The position numbers were made by a program, and so were the translations under genes. A stretch of 64,000 nt of DNA from positions 1-64,000 of the forward strand of contig JACRLJ010000002.1 of assembly GCA_016215105.1 (NCBI GenBank), written 5' to 3'. The notes under the pieces were generated by a model that saw only the letters and a program-made list of their open reading frames with translations, ran no database searches and was not told the DNA's origin. How positions within the stretch are numbered: position 1 is the first letter of the stretch; each line of letters begins with the position of its first letter. The DNA is from Candidatus Hydrogenedentota bacterium (GTDB lineage: Bacteria > Hydrogenedentota > Hydrogenedentia > Hydrogenedentales > SLHB01). Below, piece by piece: positions 35,177-44,994 of this stretch.

Positions 35177-35524
35177 GGCCGCTTCCTTTCTTCGGGAATG
35201 CCCGCTTGGGCGCGGCGCGCCAGCGCCGGCGGGATTCCTCGCTCGTTGAAGGGATGTCGGCCGACTCCATTCATCCAAAAACCAGCAGGATAACTGCCTG
35301 CTGCAAGAGTATTGTGGCGAATAGTTTTTCCTGGGCGATCTCTGCCGGCCGGAAAAACTAAGTCCTTAAATTCCAATGCTTTACAAATTCCGACATGCTG
35401 AGAGGTGGAAAAACTCGAGAGCCTGGTGTAACCTCAACCCGGGGCTGAACTGCGTGACGTGTGAGTAGCTGTACGAGGGCGACAATGGATGTTTGACAAG
35501 TGGCGTGAAGCGAGGGTTGATTAG
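35177..35524. other. Divergent intergenic region between sigma-like and STAND genes
   Basis: About 350 bases expected to hold both promoters. A TTGACA at 35493-35498 lies close to the STAND start but has no good -10 at 17 bases. No gene is supported. Confidence 0.4.
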
Positions 35525-38500
35525 GTGGGGCGCCCGGACGACCGTTGGCAAGCGTTTAGATCCACGGCCCGAAACTTAGGCTTGAACGGCGCATACATTG
35601 GACCGTTGCAGGAAATTGCGGACATTGTGTACGCAGCGGAGTTAAATTCCGACGCCGAAAAGAAGCTTGAATTGACTGAGGGAATGCTCAAATCCCATTT
35701 GCCCGAGAAACGGAAAGACACAAAGAATGATTACCTAAGGAAGCTCGAGCACAAGGACCGCTTTGCCGACTCAAACGCTTCTTGGGTTCTGTGGATAGCA
35801 AATGACTCACCCTACTATGCAGCTATCTCAAGTATTAAGGGAGTCATAGACGATCCGCTTCGCGAGGTGTATATCCTACTTCTTCTTCACGCTCTCATGC
35901 CCGCCCATTCGGAAAAAGTAACGGACTTTCTGATGAACCGAATGCGCGTTCTGAGCGGTGAAGCTTGCGATGAGACGCTACTGTACCAAATCAGGACCGG
36001 GCTAACCGAAGATAATCTGCTGAAGCTACCTCCAGGTCTGCGCATGCAACCCAAAGAGGCCATATCAAAGCTAGACGGCGTAGCCAGTACAGGTCTTAAA
36101 GCCCGCATGCTACGTGCCAGCATCATGGACTTTACCAAGGAGATAGAAAACGAGTGCAAACCGATTCACCACAAGGGTGCCCTCGCTCGAATTCGGAGTT
36201 TCCTCGAGGGTGATGGTCCCGCACAGTTCCTCATCTTGGTCGGATCCGCCGGATGGGGAAAGAGCGCAATCATTACCCATTTCCTCAAGCACCACAACGC
36301 GAAAACTACTCACGTATCAACTCTGATTCCTTTCCTGATCAAATGGGACGAGACACTACGCAGCGAAGCTGTCTTCGTTTGGCAGAGCTTGGGGGCTGCC
36401 CTCCAGATTCTGACGGGCCAATTGCTTGATGAGAAGGATAGGCCAGCTGACCGACCAGAAATCGCTTTCAACAACTTTAAATGCACTATGGATCGGTTGC
36501 GAGAGGAAAATGATCAAGTTCAACCACCGGATTGGAAACCCAAGTCTGCGAAAGAATCTTGTAACGAAGAAAAGCATATCTTCGGTCGCGCGTATCCCAA
36601 CCGAATCACTCTCGTTGTAGACGCTTTGGATGAACTCAATCCATCATCACGGCCGCTGCTGGACGACCTGGTCACGATTGACAACATCCCAGCCAGGATA
36701 CGATTCATTTTTACGTGTAGGCCCGATTCAGCTGGACTAAGTCGGTTCCTTAAGCGCGCCAAAGCGAAAGCCAAGGTTATTGACCTCCTGGATGGAGAGG
36801 GAAAGAAGCAGCGCGACGCCATAAAGCGATACTTTGAAGCCGAATTTGTCATTCTCAAGAAAGAAGCTCCCACCCCCGTAAGAATTGAACTGCTGGTTCA
36901 GCGCAGCGAAGGCTCCTTTCTATACGCCACGCTGGTGGCACGCGACATAATCGAGGTGGGCGGCCGCTACGACTTCACAAACGTTCCACGGGGACTCCAC
37001 GAACAGCTGGAGAACAAGGAGTGGGCCCGCCTAATGAAGGGACCCCTCGATCCCGGGAAAACGTCCAGGTTGCTCGCGGCAGTCGCGGCAATCCGTGGAC
37101 CATGCGAGCTCGAGCTTGTAGCTGAATCCGCTGGAATCCAGCTATCCGAGATAGAACGATTCCTCCAAGTGCATGGCTACCTGTTTCTCTGCGCGCCGGA
37201 TCAGGACGGCGCCTACAGGGCCAAAACGCGCATCACTGGCTACCGACACCAATCGATACACGCCTACTTCGTCGAGCACAAACTTGGCGAAGCAGCGATC
37301 CGACGGGCTCATGGCTTTATAGTCACCGCATTTCAACGATGGTGGGGATCGCGTCACAATGAGCGCTTGGCTGACAGCGGCTACTACTTTGAGCATATAG
37401 TGAATCACTTCCTCGACGCGAACGAGGTCTCCCGACTTATGGAACTCCTCACCGATTCACCGGACTGGCTCCTCGCGAACGAAACCGTGACCGGAAGTAC
37501 TGCCCATGGCTTGAGAGATATTGCGTCGGTCTGCGCCTTGCTGCCCAAATGCGAAGATGCGGTCACGATTCGTCGTCGATTCAAGCTGAGGGCCGCGCAG
37601 AGATTTCTGGAACAGCGAAATGTCCAATTTGACGACGACTATATCGAAATCTTGGCAATGCTAGGAAAAGACTCCACCGCGTTAGGACTTGCTCGCGGAC
37701 GGACCGGATACGCCGCGCGCATCACCGCGCTTCTAGCAGTGATACGCGCATTCCGGGCAATTGGCCGACCCTTCGATCAACTCCTCACCGAGGCCGAAGC
37801 GCTGTCTGCTCACCTCCAAATGTCTGCTAAAGCCGATCTCCGGGCATGGGTTTTCTTAATGGAGGAGAAAACCATTGGAAAGGACGAAAGTGACCCAGTA
37901 GCAGGACTATTCGTTCATACCACCCCAAACAGGATGGTTCTAGCGTTAGCGCGTGTAGCAGGCGCCCTAGTTGCCAAAGGCGAACATCAACAGGCTGTTG
38001 AGGTGGCAACTAGGTTTAGTGCGGATTCGTTACATAACGCCGCCTACGCAGGAATGGCGTTCGTCTGCGGCCGCGATGGGTTGCCGGACGAGGCGTTGAA
38101 GCTAGTCGACAATCTCTCAACTATAAATTGGAAGGCGGCACTCCTTGAATCACTAATAAGTGCTTGTGTAGAGAGACGTGACTACCCCAAGATAATCAAG
38201 GCATACCATTGCTTTATCGAATTGTATTCATCAGAGTCGGACGACCTATCCAGGTTCTCAGCAAACTGGGACGCCGTCCAAGTCGTTATTCGTCCTCTAA
38301 TACGTGCGAAATATTTTCACCAAGCGATCAGCTTCATACTTTTTACATATTGTGATTCTTCCTTTAATTCCCAGGAGCCGATGGGAGAGGCGCCAAGCGC
38401 CATTGAACACACTCTGAGTCAAGCGCTAGAAACGGTTACCGACCGATTAACAGTGGACGAGCGCGTGCCTGCTGAGCTCGCTCTTGCGCTTGTCGCAGTG

Positions 38501-40399
38501 TATGGAGGGTGTTTGAAAACATCAACCGACATTTTGGGACGAGTATTGACCGTTATTGCCAAAGACATCAATGTGGGGCTGCCCTGGTTTGCGTTTTTAC
38601 AACTGCAAGAGATCGCCTTGATTCTTTGCAAAAGCAATAATGTCGAATTCGCCATGAAAGACGTCTACCAGCCCCAAAGGATTGTTGATCTTTACATTGC
38701 GGTAGCAAACAGGCTAATTTATATGAACCGCCTGCAACACGCGGACGACGCCATTCTACGTGCCGTGTGCATCGGGAAGCAGGCAGGCAATGATTGGTCT
38801 TGGGAAACAACAATTACGCGGCTTGTTCGGACGTGCATAAAGATAAGCCGTATCGAAGAAGCCCGCTCCTTAATTCAGAATAAGCCTCGGCTGGCCTTTC
38901 TTCTAGGTGACCTAGCGGTCAGTGTCTGTCTACGTGACGGGCTAGAAGCGGCCATGACCTTAATTGAAGACCTGCCAATCGGAGCTAATAGAAACTACGC
39001 AATCCTCCTAATCGTACGGTCAGCGTCAATGGTGGAGAGAAGTCAGTTCGCTGATGCAATTCTTCAGCAAATCGCCTATTCTCAAGTTGAGCATACGAAA
39101 CCGTGGAACGAGCTTCTTGGCCTAAGCACCACGCTACTCTATTTGGGCTATCATGAAACCGCGCTCAATGTCGTGCGGAGAATCTCAGACTCACCGCTAC
39201 GCGTTGCCGGGTTAGCAGTAGTGGCTGAAAACGCAATGAGAATGGGTAGGTCGACCTCAGCGCGCAGAATATGCTTGGAAGCGTTTGCGGAGATCCGCTT
39301 ACTGCCCTCGGCCACTCGCGTGCGAGCCGGTTTCGCTATAGCCGCGATCCTGCGGCGCACTGGACATGAACGCGAAGCCGATCGACGTGCGCATGAACTG
39401 TGTCACGAGATTTCCGCCATGGAAGACGACAATGAGGTATATCTTTCGAGTGCGGCACTATGCTCCTACTACGATTATATGGACAAGTCAGGTGAAAGAA
39501 CTGAATTTACCGATGCGATTAGTAAGTTTGCATTAGAGTCAGTGTATACGCCCCGTAACGTGCGTATACACCCACGAAGTCTTGTTATATCCGATATTTG
39601 TTCTGAACTACGATCGCGCTGCGATGATTTTTTTCCATTGTTTTACTACGGAATCGCACACAGGCCTCACCGAAGGGCGTCGAGTCTGGAAGCACTCTCG
39701 GCTCGATGGGACTCGCTCAAATTGGAAGCCGATACGGTGGATAAGATCGAGGCATTCACTGATCTGGCGACGCAATGGATAGCTCGGGGCAACGAACGAA
39801 ACACCATGAATATCTACGAGGAGTCGGTAGTATTGGTTGAGAGGCTATTGCCCGCACTCTCTGAGCACGAGTTCATGTATCACCCTTTGATGTTTACCCT
39901 TATGAGGCTGTGTAAGGCCATGGTCCGTGATGGGTTTTACAAAGGTGCGGAGAGTATACTGAACACAGTTCATTCCAAAGTCGATAAAGTATGCTTCGAG
40001 CCTTATGTTGTTTACGCAATGTTTTTTTACGGAAATCTCTCCGGCGGGCTTGCGTATGCTAATGAGTGTTTGGCCCAAGACTTGTTTCTCACGCTCTCAT
40101 ACGGATCCGCGACGATGGAGAGGCTCAAAAGAGGCTTGTTTATTGAGGTAATTGAAGATATGACGCGAATCAAAGAATGGACAACCGGTACAGTCTCAGA
40201 ACTGATGAAGACTATCCAGAAAGTTGTTGCGAACGCGGAACCTAGAGCCCCAATCTATGATCCGGGTGACGATTGTCTCGCCCAACACTCCAACCGCGAA
40301 ACCTCACCCTACGACACCCTCCCATTTGAACTCCCGCTGCGCCTCGAATTGATGTCCAGAGCCTTGTTCGTGCCAAGATTTAGCGGAAGAGGGAGTTGA
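35525..40399 (+). CDS. Large STAND/NACHT-type NTPase with helical repeat C-terminus
   Basis: A 1624-residue protein starting at a GTG with a weak ribosome binding site. Residues about 1-215 form an N-terminal helical domain I do not recognise. The NTPase domain follows: Walker A GSAGWGKS (240-247), Walker B LVVDALDEL (363-371) and RFIFTCRP (393-400), the STAND/NACHT sensor motif, then a winged-helix-like region. Residues about 620-1600 are entirely helical with degenerate TPR-like repeats (for example AAYAGMAFVCGRDGLPDEAL, then VERRDYPKIIKAY). This is the layout of antiviral STAND proteins (Avs) and related conflict NTPases: the repeats sense a foreign protein and the N-terminus acts as effector. 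No known effector nuclease, protease or TIR is visible. The gene is more AT-rich than its neighbours, suggesting separate acquisition. Confidence 0.85.
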   Translation: MGRPDDRWQAFRSTARNLGLNGAYIGPLQEIADIVYAAELNSDAEKKLELTEGMLKSHLPEKRKDTKNDYLRKLEHKDRFADSNASWVLWIANDSPYYAAISSIKGVIDDPLREVYILLLLHALMPAHSEKVTDFLMNRMRVLSGEACDETLLYQIRTGLTEDNLLKLPPGLRMQPKEAISKLDGVASTGLKARMLRASIMDFTKEIENECKPIHHKGALARIRSFLEGDGPAQFLILVGSAGWGKSAIITHFLKHHNAKTTHVSTLIPFLIKWDETLRSEAVFVWQSLGAALQILTGQLLDEKDRPADRPEIAFNNFKCTMDRLREENDQVQPPDWKPKSAKESCNEEKHIFGRAYPNRITLVVDALDELNPSSRPLLDDLVTIDNIPARIRFIFTCRPDSAGLSRFLKRAKAKAKVIDLLDGEGKKQRDAIKRYFEAEFVILKKEAPTPVRIELLVQRSEGSFLYATLVARDIIEVGGRYDFTNVPRGLHEQLENKEWARLMKGPLDPGKTSRLLAAVAAIRGPCELELVAESAGIQLSEIERFLQVHGYLFLCAPDQDGAYRAKTRITGYRHQSIHAYFVEHKLGEAAIRRAHGFIVTAFQRWWGSRHNERLADSGYYFEHIVNHFLDANEVSRLMELLTDSPDWLLANETVTGSTAHGLRDIASVCALLPKCEDAVTIRRRFKLRAAQRFLEQRNVQFDDDYIEILAMLGKDSTALGLARGRTGYAARITALLAVIRAFRAIGRPFDQLLTEAEALSAHLQMSAKADLRAWVFLMEEKTIGKDESDPVAGLFVHTTPNRMVLALARVAGALVAKGEHQQAVEVATRFSADSLHNAAYAGMAFVCGRDGLPDEALKLVDNLSTINWKAALLESLISACVERRDYPKIIKAYHCFIELYSSESDDLSRFSANWDAVQVVIRPLIRAKYFHQAISFILFTYCDSSFNSQEPMGEAPSAIEHTLSQALETVTDRLTVDERVPAELALALVAVYGGCLKTSTDILGRVLTVIAKDINVGLPWFAFLQLQEIALILCKSNNVEFAMKDVYQPQRIVDLYIAVANRLIYMNRLQHADDAILRAVCIGKQAGNDWSWETTITRLVRTCIKISRIEEARSLIQNKPRLAFLLGDLAVSVCLRDGLEAAMTLIEDLPIGANRNYAILLIVRSASMVERSQFADAILQQIAYSQVEHTKPWNELLGLSTTLLYLGYHETALNVVRRISDSPLRVAGLAVVAENAMRMGRSTSARRICLEAFAEIRLLPSATRVRAGFAIAAILRRTGHEREADRRAHELCHEISAMEDDNEVYLSSAALCSYYDYMDKSGERTEFTDAISKFALESVYTPRNVRIHPRSLVISDICSELRSRCDDFFPLFYYGIAHRPHRRASSLEALSARWDSLKLEADTVDKIEAFTDLATQWIARGNERNTMNIYEESVVLVERLLPALSEHEFMYHPLMFTLMRLCKAMVRDGFYKGAESILNTVHSKVDKVCFEPYVVYAMFFYGNLSGGLAYANECLAQDLFLTLSYGSATMERLKRGLFIEVIEDMTRIKEWTTGTVSELMKTIQKVVANAEPRAPIYDPGDDCLAQHSNRETSPYDTLPFELPLRLELMSRALFVPRFSGRGS

Positions 40400-40411
40400 C
40401 GAGACGCTTAC

Positions 40412-40846
40412 TTACGATTGAGAGTAGCACGTAGCATACGGGGATGTCCATGATCTCAGTCGTGCTTCAGCGAGCTGGGCACGGTGTTGCGTAATGCTAT
40501 GGACCTCACGAACCAGATACCCGGGCCAGTCCCGTTTCAGATGGTTGGGATACACGGATATTACGGAGATTCCTGATGCTGTGTAGGCTGTGTTTTTCTC
40601 AATCACGCCTCGGTCGTAGTCTGGGTTTCCGATGAGTCCGTAATACTCGATGTATAACCCAAACTCGGGTAGATGAAAGTCCGGATACCAGATTCGACTT
40701 TTGCCGTGCTGATTGACTATGACGGGCGCTTCGTACATGTACCGGATGCCACACTGGTCCAATAATGCCGCGATCTGTCGCTCACCCTCAGATTTCAATA
40801 AGTGCGCGTAGGCGCAGTCAATGGTGTTTTCGAGTCCCGATGCCAT
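40412..40846 (-). CDS. PD-(D/E)XK-like endonuclease (Vsr/DUF559-like)
   Basis: A 144-residue protein. The core is E (SEGERQIAALL), then YPDFHLPEFGLYIEYYG, followed by ISVISVYP. This is the arrangement of Vsr-like and DUF559-like nucleases, where D and E in PDF and IEYYG are the metal ligands; the usual lysine after the second acidic residue is replaced by tyrosine here. GGGGGAAGA precedes the ATG. It converges on the STAND gene with 12 bases between the stops. It could be a defence nuclease or a mobile-element enzyme. Confidence 0.7.
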   Translation of the reverse strand: MASGLENTIDCAYAHLLKSEGERQIAALLDQCGIRYMYEAPVIVNQHGKSRIWYPDFHLPEFGLYIEYYGLIGNPDYDRGVIEKNTAYTASGISVISVYPNHLKRDWPGYLVREVHSITQHRAQLAEARLRSWTSPYATCYSQS

Positions 40847-41405
40847 TCTTCCCCCTATAGAAGGGCGGAGGTTGCGTTAGGCATTTAAGCTTTTGCTGTC
40901 ACGTGCGAGAAGCAACAAAACAGTGTGCCTTGTTCGCGACTCTCTTCCGAAGCGCAAAGTATATAAACTTGACCGCACTTCCCTCTGGCCGACCTAAAAC
41001 ACAACGCACACGCACCTCGGCCTTTGTGTCTCCTCTAACCTGGATGACTCGAGCCGCGAGCAAACGTTGTCTCCTGCACGTGATCCACAACGTCCCACGC
41101 TTCGATCAAGTATCGAATGATGTGACGTCTGGATCTCCCCGCAGGCAATGAACGCAGGTCTCGGAACCTCTCGACGAGTGGTCTGAGACCACGAAGTTTC
41201 TAGCGCCAGCTATCCCCAAACACAAAACAAAGCGTCTCGTCGGAATGCAGACTCCTGTCATCCGCGGAACCCGCCAATTCTTTCTTGCCAAGAAAAATGA
41301 AAGGAGGTAATCAACAACCCAAGCAACACCATCATTCTTCTTTGATGACAATTCACTAGAACCTCAGGGCCCGAGCCTTGAACCAACACAGAAAGGAGTC
41401 AACCC
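40847..41405. other. Intergenic region before the plus-strand operon
   Basis: About 560 bases with no supported gene. An AAAGGAGG at 41300-41307 stands in front of no good start. The region presumably carries the promoter of the plus-strand arm, which I could not place. Confidence 0.4.
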
Positions 41406-41852
41406 ATGGTGATTACTACGAAGTGCATGAAATGCGGCGTAACCATCAAGCTGGACTTCGGCGCACTAACCAAAGATGAAGCGTTGGCCGTGGCCGAAAG
41501 GATGGACCGCACACCACGCGAGTGTCCTGGACAACACGTCGAACTATCAGGTATGGCACAAGTCTGGTCAGTCCAGGAAGCCATACACAGGCTGTACGAT
41601 CTTCGCGAGGGCGAAGAACCCCAACCCATCAGTACAGACAAGGAATATGTGGAAAAGTTACTCGCCGAAGGCAAGGAGATCGTCGATGGCGGCAGCATGA
41701 CTGTGCCCGATTTGAACCTCCCCAGCATCCACGACTTCAAGAATCTCGAACACGTTGGATTCGGCAATTTCGCCTCGGACACCCACCTTTTTCTTCGTTG
41801 CGACAGCCCCCGCGCCACGCGGTTCTACTCTCGCGAGCCCCGCAGCGCCTGA
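41406..41852 (+). CDS. Hypothetical protein with CxxC motif
   Basis: A 148-residue protein with AAGGAG upstream. It starts with a possible zinc knuckle (CMKCGVTI, then RECPGQH). The rest is mixed with charged helices (TDKEYVEKLLAEGKEIVDGG). It resembles small orphan proteins common on plasmids and integrative elements. First gene of the plus-strand arm. Confidence 0.55.
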   Translation: MVITTKCMKCGVTIKLDFGALTKDEALAVAERMDRTPRECPGQHVELSGMAQVWSVQEAIHRLYDLREGEEPQPISTDKEYVEKLLAEGKEIVDGGSMTVPDLNLPSIHDFKNLEHVGFGNFASDTHLFLRCDSPRATRFYSREPRSA

Positions 41853-42006
41853 CCCGCCCAGTAGTTCACCCACCTAAACTCTTCGCGAGCTCCCATTTTT
41901 TCCAATCGAATCAAGGCGCCACAGACCGTCAACCGCTACACGATCAGTCGCCTGCAAATCTCGTCCGAAATACAAGCAAATAACTAAGTGAACCCGAAAC
42001 CGTGTC

Positions 42007-42039
42007 GGCCCAACAGGAACAACCATGCCCTGTTGGGCC
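42007..42039 (+). promoter_or_regulatory. Stem-loop just upstream of the ardC-like gene
   Basis: GGCCCAACAGG and CCTGTTGGGCC form a perfect 11-base stem around an 11-base loop, ending 11 bases before AAAAGGAGG. No T-run follows, so it is more likely an mRNA structure than a terminator. Confidence 0.6.
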
Positions 42040-42062
42040 AAACAATAAAAGGAGGTCAAACC

Positions 42063-42923
42063 ATGCACCTGTACGGAATTCACACTGAGGAAGTAGCACA
42101 GCGTATCGTTACCGCGTTTCAACAACCAGAAACGCTACCCAAAGCGCTAGCGCCGATTTTCATCCACCGCAAGGACGACGTACCTTGCCGGAAGTGGTCC
42201 TGGCATAACCAGCTGATCGCTGCCCTAAGTGGCACGACGGACGCCCGCGGCATGCGCCAATGGAACGAAGCAGGACGCAAGATACGGCCAGGCAGTAAAG
42301 CGATTTGGATTCTCGCACCCTGCCTCAAAACCATACGGGACAAAAACGATCAAGGCGAAGAAGTCCAACGCAGCGCGCTCTTTGGCTTTCGATCCGTTCC
42401 GGTTTTTGCTATCGAGGACACCAGCGGCAGTCCGTTACCTGTATCTGACGACTGCTACAATTCTTGGTTACAAGAGCTGCCCTTGCTCGAAGTCGCCAAG
42501 TCGTGGAACATCATGGTCGGCACGTACTCCGGAACAGGCGCCTCGGCGCTAGGATACTTTCAACGTAGCGCGTCCGGACAAGCGATTATGCTGGGCGTTG
42601 AGAACCGGTCGACCTGGGCTCATGAATTGACACACGCAGCTGATGACCGAATCAACGGGTTGCAGGAGCCCAAGTGGCATCGGGAGATTGTAGCCGAATT
42701 GGGAGGCGCGATACTTCTGGAATGCTTGGGTCTAACCCACGAATCCGATCTCGGGGGCGCATACGAGTACATCCAGCGTTACGCCGAAGACGCAAAGAAA
42801 GACCTCGTTAAAGCGTGCATCGAAGTATTGGACCGTGTCTGCAATTGCGTCAAGCTCATTCTGGACACGGCGGAATCTGCCGCTTCAACCGCCGCCACCG
42901 CAACACTGTCCGCCAGCGCGTAG
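42063..42923 (+). CDS. ArdC-like antirestriction protein
   Basis: A 286-residue protein. The N-terminal half is the ArdC-type ssDNA-binding domain (PCRKWSWHNQLIAAL, then ARGMRQWNEAGRKIRPGSKA). The C-terminal half holds a zincin-like metallopeptidase with H187-E-L-T-H191 (WAHELTHAADD) and the downstream EIVAELGG third ligand. ArdC proteins protect incoming plasmid DNA from host restriction during transfer. An AAAGGAGG precedes the ATG. This is a marker of a conjugative or mobilisable past, though no transfer genes are seen. Confidence 0.88.
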   Translation: MHLYGIHTEEVAQRIVTAFQQPETLPKALAPIFIHRKDDVPCRKWSWHNQLIAALSGTTDARGMRQWNEAGRKIRPGSKAIWILAPCLKTIRDKNDQGEEVQRSALFGFRSVPVFAIEDTSGSPLPVSDDCYNSWLQELPLLEVAKSWNIMVGTYSGTGASALGYFQRSASGQAIMLGVENRSTWAHELTHAADDRINGLQEPKWHREIVAELGGAILLECLGLTHESDLGGAYEYIQRYAEDAKKDLVKACIEVLDRVCNCVKLILDTAESAASTAATATLSASA

Positions 42924-43051
42924 GGATGTACTTTCCCATTACTCCTTGGCCGGATGATCAAAATCTCGCAGCCGCCTCCCGAGCCACGGACTCGTTCGCG
43001 GTTACGCCGACCAGGCATCGCGATAACCCGTCTCTGGATGCGGGCCCTCGC

Positions 43052-43930
43052 TCAGTCCCGTTTGAGTTCGGTCAATACCTGTATCACAAGTTCGTTTACG
43101 TCATGCGATGCAAGGAGCGCTGCCTCCCGCACACTCAGGTGGTCGTACAAGCGGCGGATCACCTCGCAGCCGAGGTAGTAGCCGGTCTGCCGGTATCCGT
43201 CGATCACATTGTCAGGCAATGACCCGAAGAACCTGCGCGTTGGGTCGTCGTTGGCCACCGCGGCGAGAAACTCCCGCGCCAAAAACGGTAGATGGTCGTC
43301 ACACCATTCCAGCCAGCCACCGGTCGTGGCTTGCATGTGCCAACTCGTGGCGCCGGCGATAAGGTGTTCGCAGTGTTGCGCAAAGCCTTCCTGGTACAAG
43401 CGCCAGAACGGCCCTTCGCCATCATTGAGGCCAGCTCGCTGCCGCCATTCGATGTGGACCAGATGCCCCAGTTCGTGAGCCACCAGGCCGAACAGCGTAT
43501 GAGGTTCGGTCCAGCCAAGGTCTGCAATCGTGTCCAGACCCAAAAGGCACGCGCGCCGTCCTCCGTAGACTGTACCCCAACCGGCGTAGCCGCAAGGTCC
43601 CATCACGATGACTTGAACGTCAAACTCCAGGAGTCGCAGACGCTCGGCTTTACGGCACACGTCTTGAACGATGCAAGGCAGGACGGCGGAGGCGTTCCGC
43701 ATCGCAGGAAGTAAGGTTGGCAGTTGGGGAAAGACCCGGGTCTGTAGAACCTCGGTCCAGTCTTCGCCATCCTCGGCGTGTGATGTGGTGTACATCCGGC
43801 GCAGTTCCGGCCAACGTGACCCAAACCGGCGCATCCACAGCTCCACCTGAGCCTGGATAGGCCGGTCGTGCAGATCATCCCAAACTGCAGCGAAGTCAGA
43901 GAAGGTGTCCAGAATCGCATACCGTGGCAT
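43052..43930 (-). CDS. Zinc metalloprotease-like protein (HExxH)
   Basis: A 292-residue protein with H152-E-x-x-H156 (VAHELGHLVHIEW) and a downstream glutamate motif E181-GFAQH, matching gluzincin geometry in which the second Glu is the third ligand. GGAGG seven bases before the ATG at 43930 decides the start. No signal peptide. It lies on the opposite strand to its neighbours. It could process an element protein or act as a toxin or antirestriction protease; nothing in the sequence decides. Confidence 0.68.
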   Translation of the reverse strand: MPRYAILDTFSDFAAVWDDLHDRPIQAQVELWMRRFGSRWPELRRMYTTSHAEDGEDWTEVLQTRVFPQLPTLLPAMRNASAVLPCIVQDVCRKAERLRLLEFDVQVIVMGPCGYAGWGTVYGGRRACLLGLDTIADLGWTEPHTLFGLVAHELGHLVHIEWRQRAGLNDGEGPFWRLYQEGFAQHCEHLIAGATSWHMQATTGGWLEWCDDHLPFLAREFLAAVANDDPTRRFFGSLPDNVIDGYRQTGYYLGCEVIRRLYDHLSVREAALLASHDVNELVIQVLTELKRD

Positions 43931-44101
43931 CAGCAAGCCTCCCGCTATGAAGCATTATCTTCACAGTCCCGCCAGTAACACAACATGACGCGCAGACCCT
44001 CTGAGCGTCGCTAACCACACCCATCGACTGAGTAACCAAGGCCGGGCACGGAGCAACCATTGCCCCTGCCGGGCCACAACCCTGTAAGGAGGAAGAGAAC
44101 C

Positions 44102-44404
44102 ATGAACACGCAACAAGAAGTGAAGTTTGATCTCGGCCAGATCGTGGCCACCCCCGGCGCCTTGGAAGCGCTGGGACGGAACCGAAATACAGGCCTGGAA
44201 TACCTGCAACGCCACGCCCGCGGTGACTGGGGAGTCGTGTGCGAGGAAGACCAACAAGCCAACCAGGAAGCGCTGCAAAACGGAGCCAGGATCCTCAGCG
44301 CATATCTTTTAGCAGATGAATCCAAAATCTGGATTATCACCGAAGCGGCAGACGACGCGGGAAAACGCGCCGCCACCACCTTCCTGCTCCCTGATGAGTA
44401 TTAG
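44102..44404 (+). CDS. Conserved plasmid/ICE small protein
   Basis: A 100-residue protein preceded by AAGGAGG. The pattern FDLGQIVATPGALEALG, RHARGDWG, EEDQQAN and KIWIITEA is a widespread plasmid-type family, often mislabelled as a type I restriction subunit. The function is not known. Its presence supports the view that this is a mobile element. The gene follows an imperfect GGCC-rich stem-loop at 44040-44075. Confidence 0.75.
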   Translation: MNTQQEVKFDLGQIVATPGALEALGRNRNTGLEYLQRHARGDWGVVCEEDQQANQEALQNGARILSAYLLADESKIWIITEAADDAGKRAATTFLLPDEY

Positions 44405-44445
44405 TCGTCCATCGGCGCAACCAACACAAACAATGAGGTGAAACC

Positions 44446-44994
44446 ATGAAAACAACCGAAGAAATAACCAAGCAAACCGTCTACACGTCGGAAGTCCTGC
44501 CCAGCGTGCGGACCACGAATGAGCGGCTCGCCCGGGTCATCGCCTGGGCGGACGCCCACCCCTACGCCTGGCAGATTGTCTGCGGTAGGCGCAGCAAACC
44601 CTTCGGCAAGAATTCGTGCGTTTACATAGGCTGGGCGCAGAGGGCAGATACAAGTGCTGCGGTATTAGAGCGCGCACGCCACCTGCACGAGTTGGTCCAT
44701 AACGAGTACCCGTATGCGGGCGAAGATTCGATTTTCGTCTTCCGCGCCCGATTCACGGCCGAGCATTTCGGCGACAAGGAGTTCGAAGGCGGATTTTTCC
44801 AGCAGCACGACGCCAAGTACCCGCGCAGTTGCCTGGACCTGGACTACACGCCGGAAACCTTCGAATTAGTACTGCAAAAGTTTATCGAGTGGATGGACAA
44901 GTCCTACCAAACCGCCCGCATCACCGTGAACGGAGAAACAGTGTGGACCGTTTCCGAGGGGAGGGCAATCGCATGTCCCGCCGCTCCCCAATAA
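44446..44994 (+). CDS. Hypothetical protein
   Basis: A 182-residue protein with a GAGGTGAAACC start context. It has alternating aromatic and charged residues (VIAWADAHPYAWQIVCGRR, then SIFVFRARFTAEHFGDKEF). No motif is recognised. Its 3' end overlaps by 22 bases the start of the first member of the small-protein family, so the genes are likely coupled. Confidence 0.6.
   Translation: MKTTEEITKQTVYTSEVLPSVRTTNERLARVIAWADAHPYAWQIVCGRRSKPFGKNSCVYIGWAQRADTSAAVLERARHLHELVHNEYPYAGEDSIFVFRARFTAEHFGDKEFEGGFFQQHDAKYPRSCLDLDYTPETFELVLQKFIEWMDKSYQTARITVNGETVWTVSEGRAIACPAAPQ

Noticed and set aside
41303-41363. A 20-codon frame with three histidines that could be a His-type leader peptide
   Set aside because: No terminator/antiterminator pair and no histidine gene downstream; the ribosome binding site lies inside the frame.
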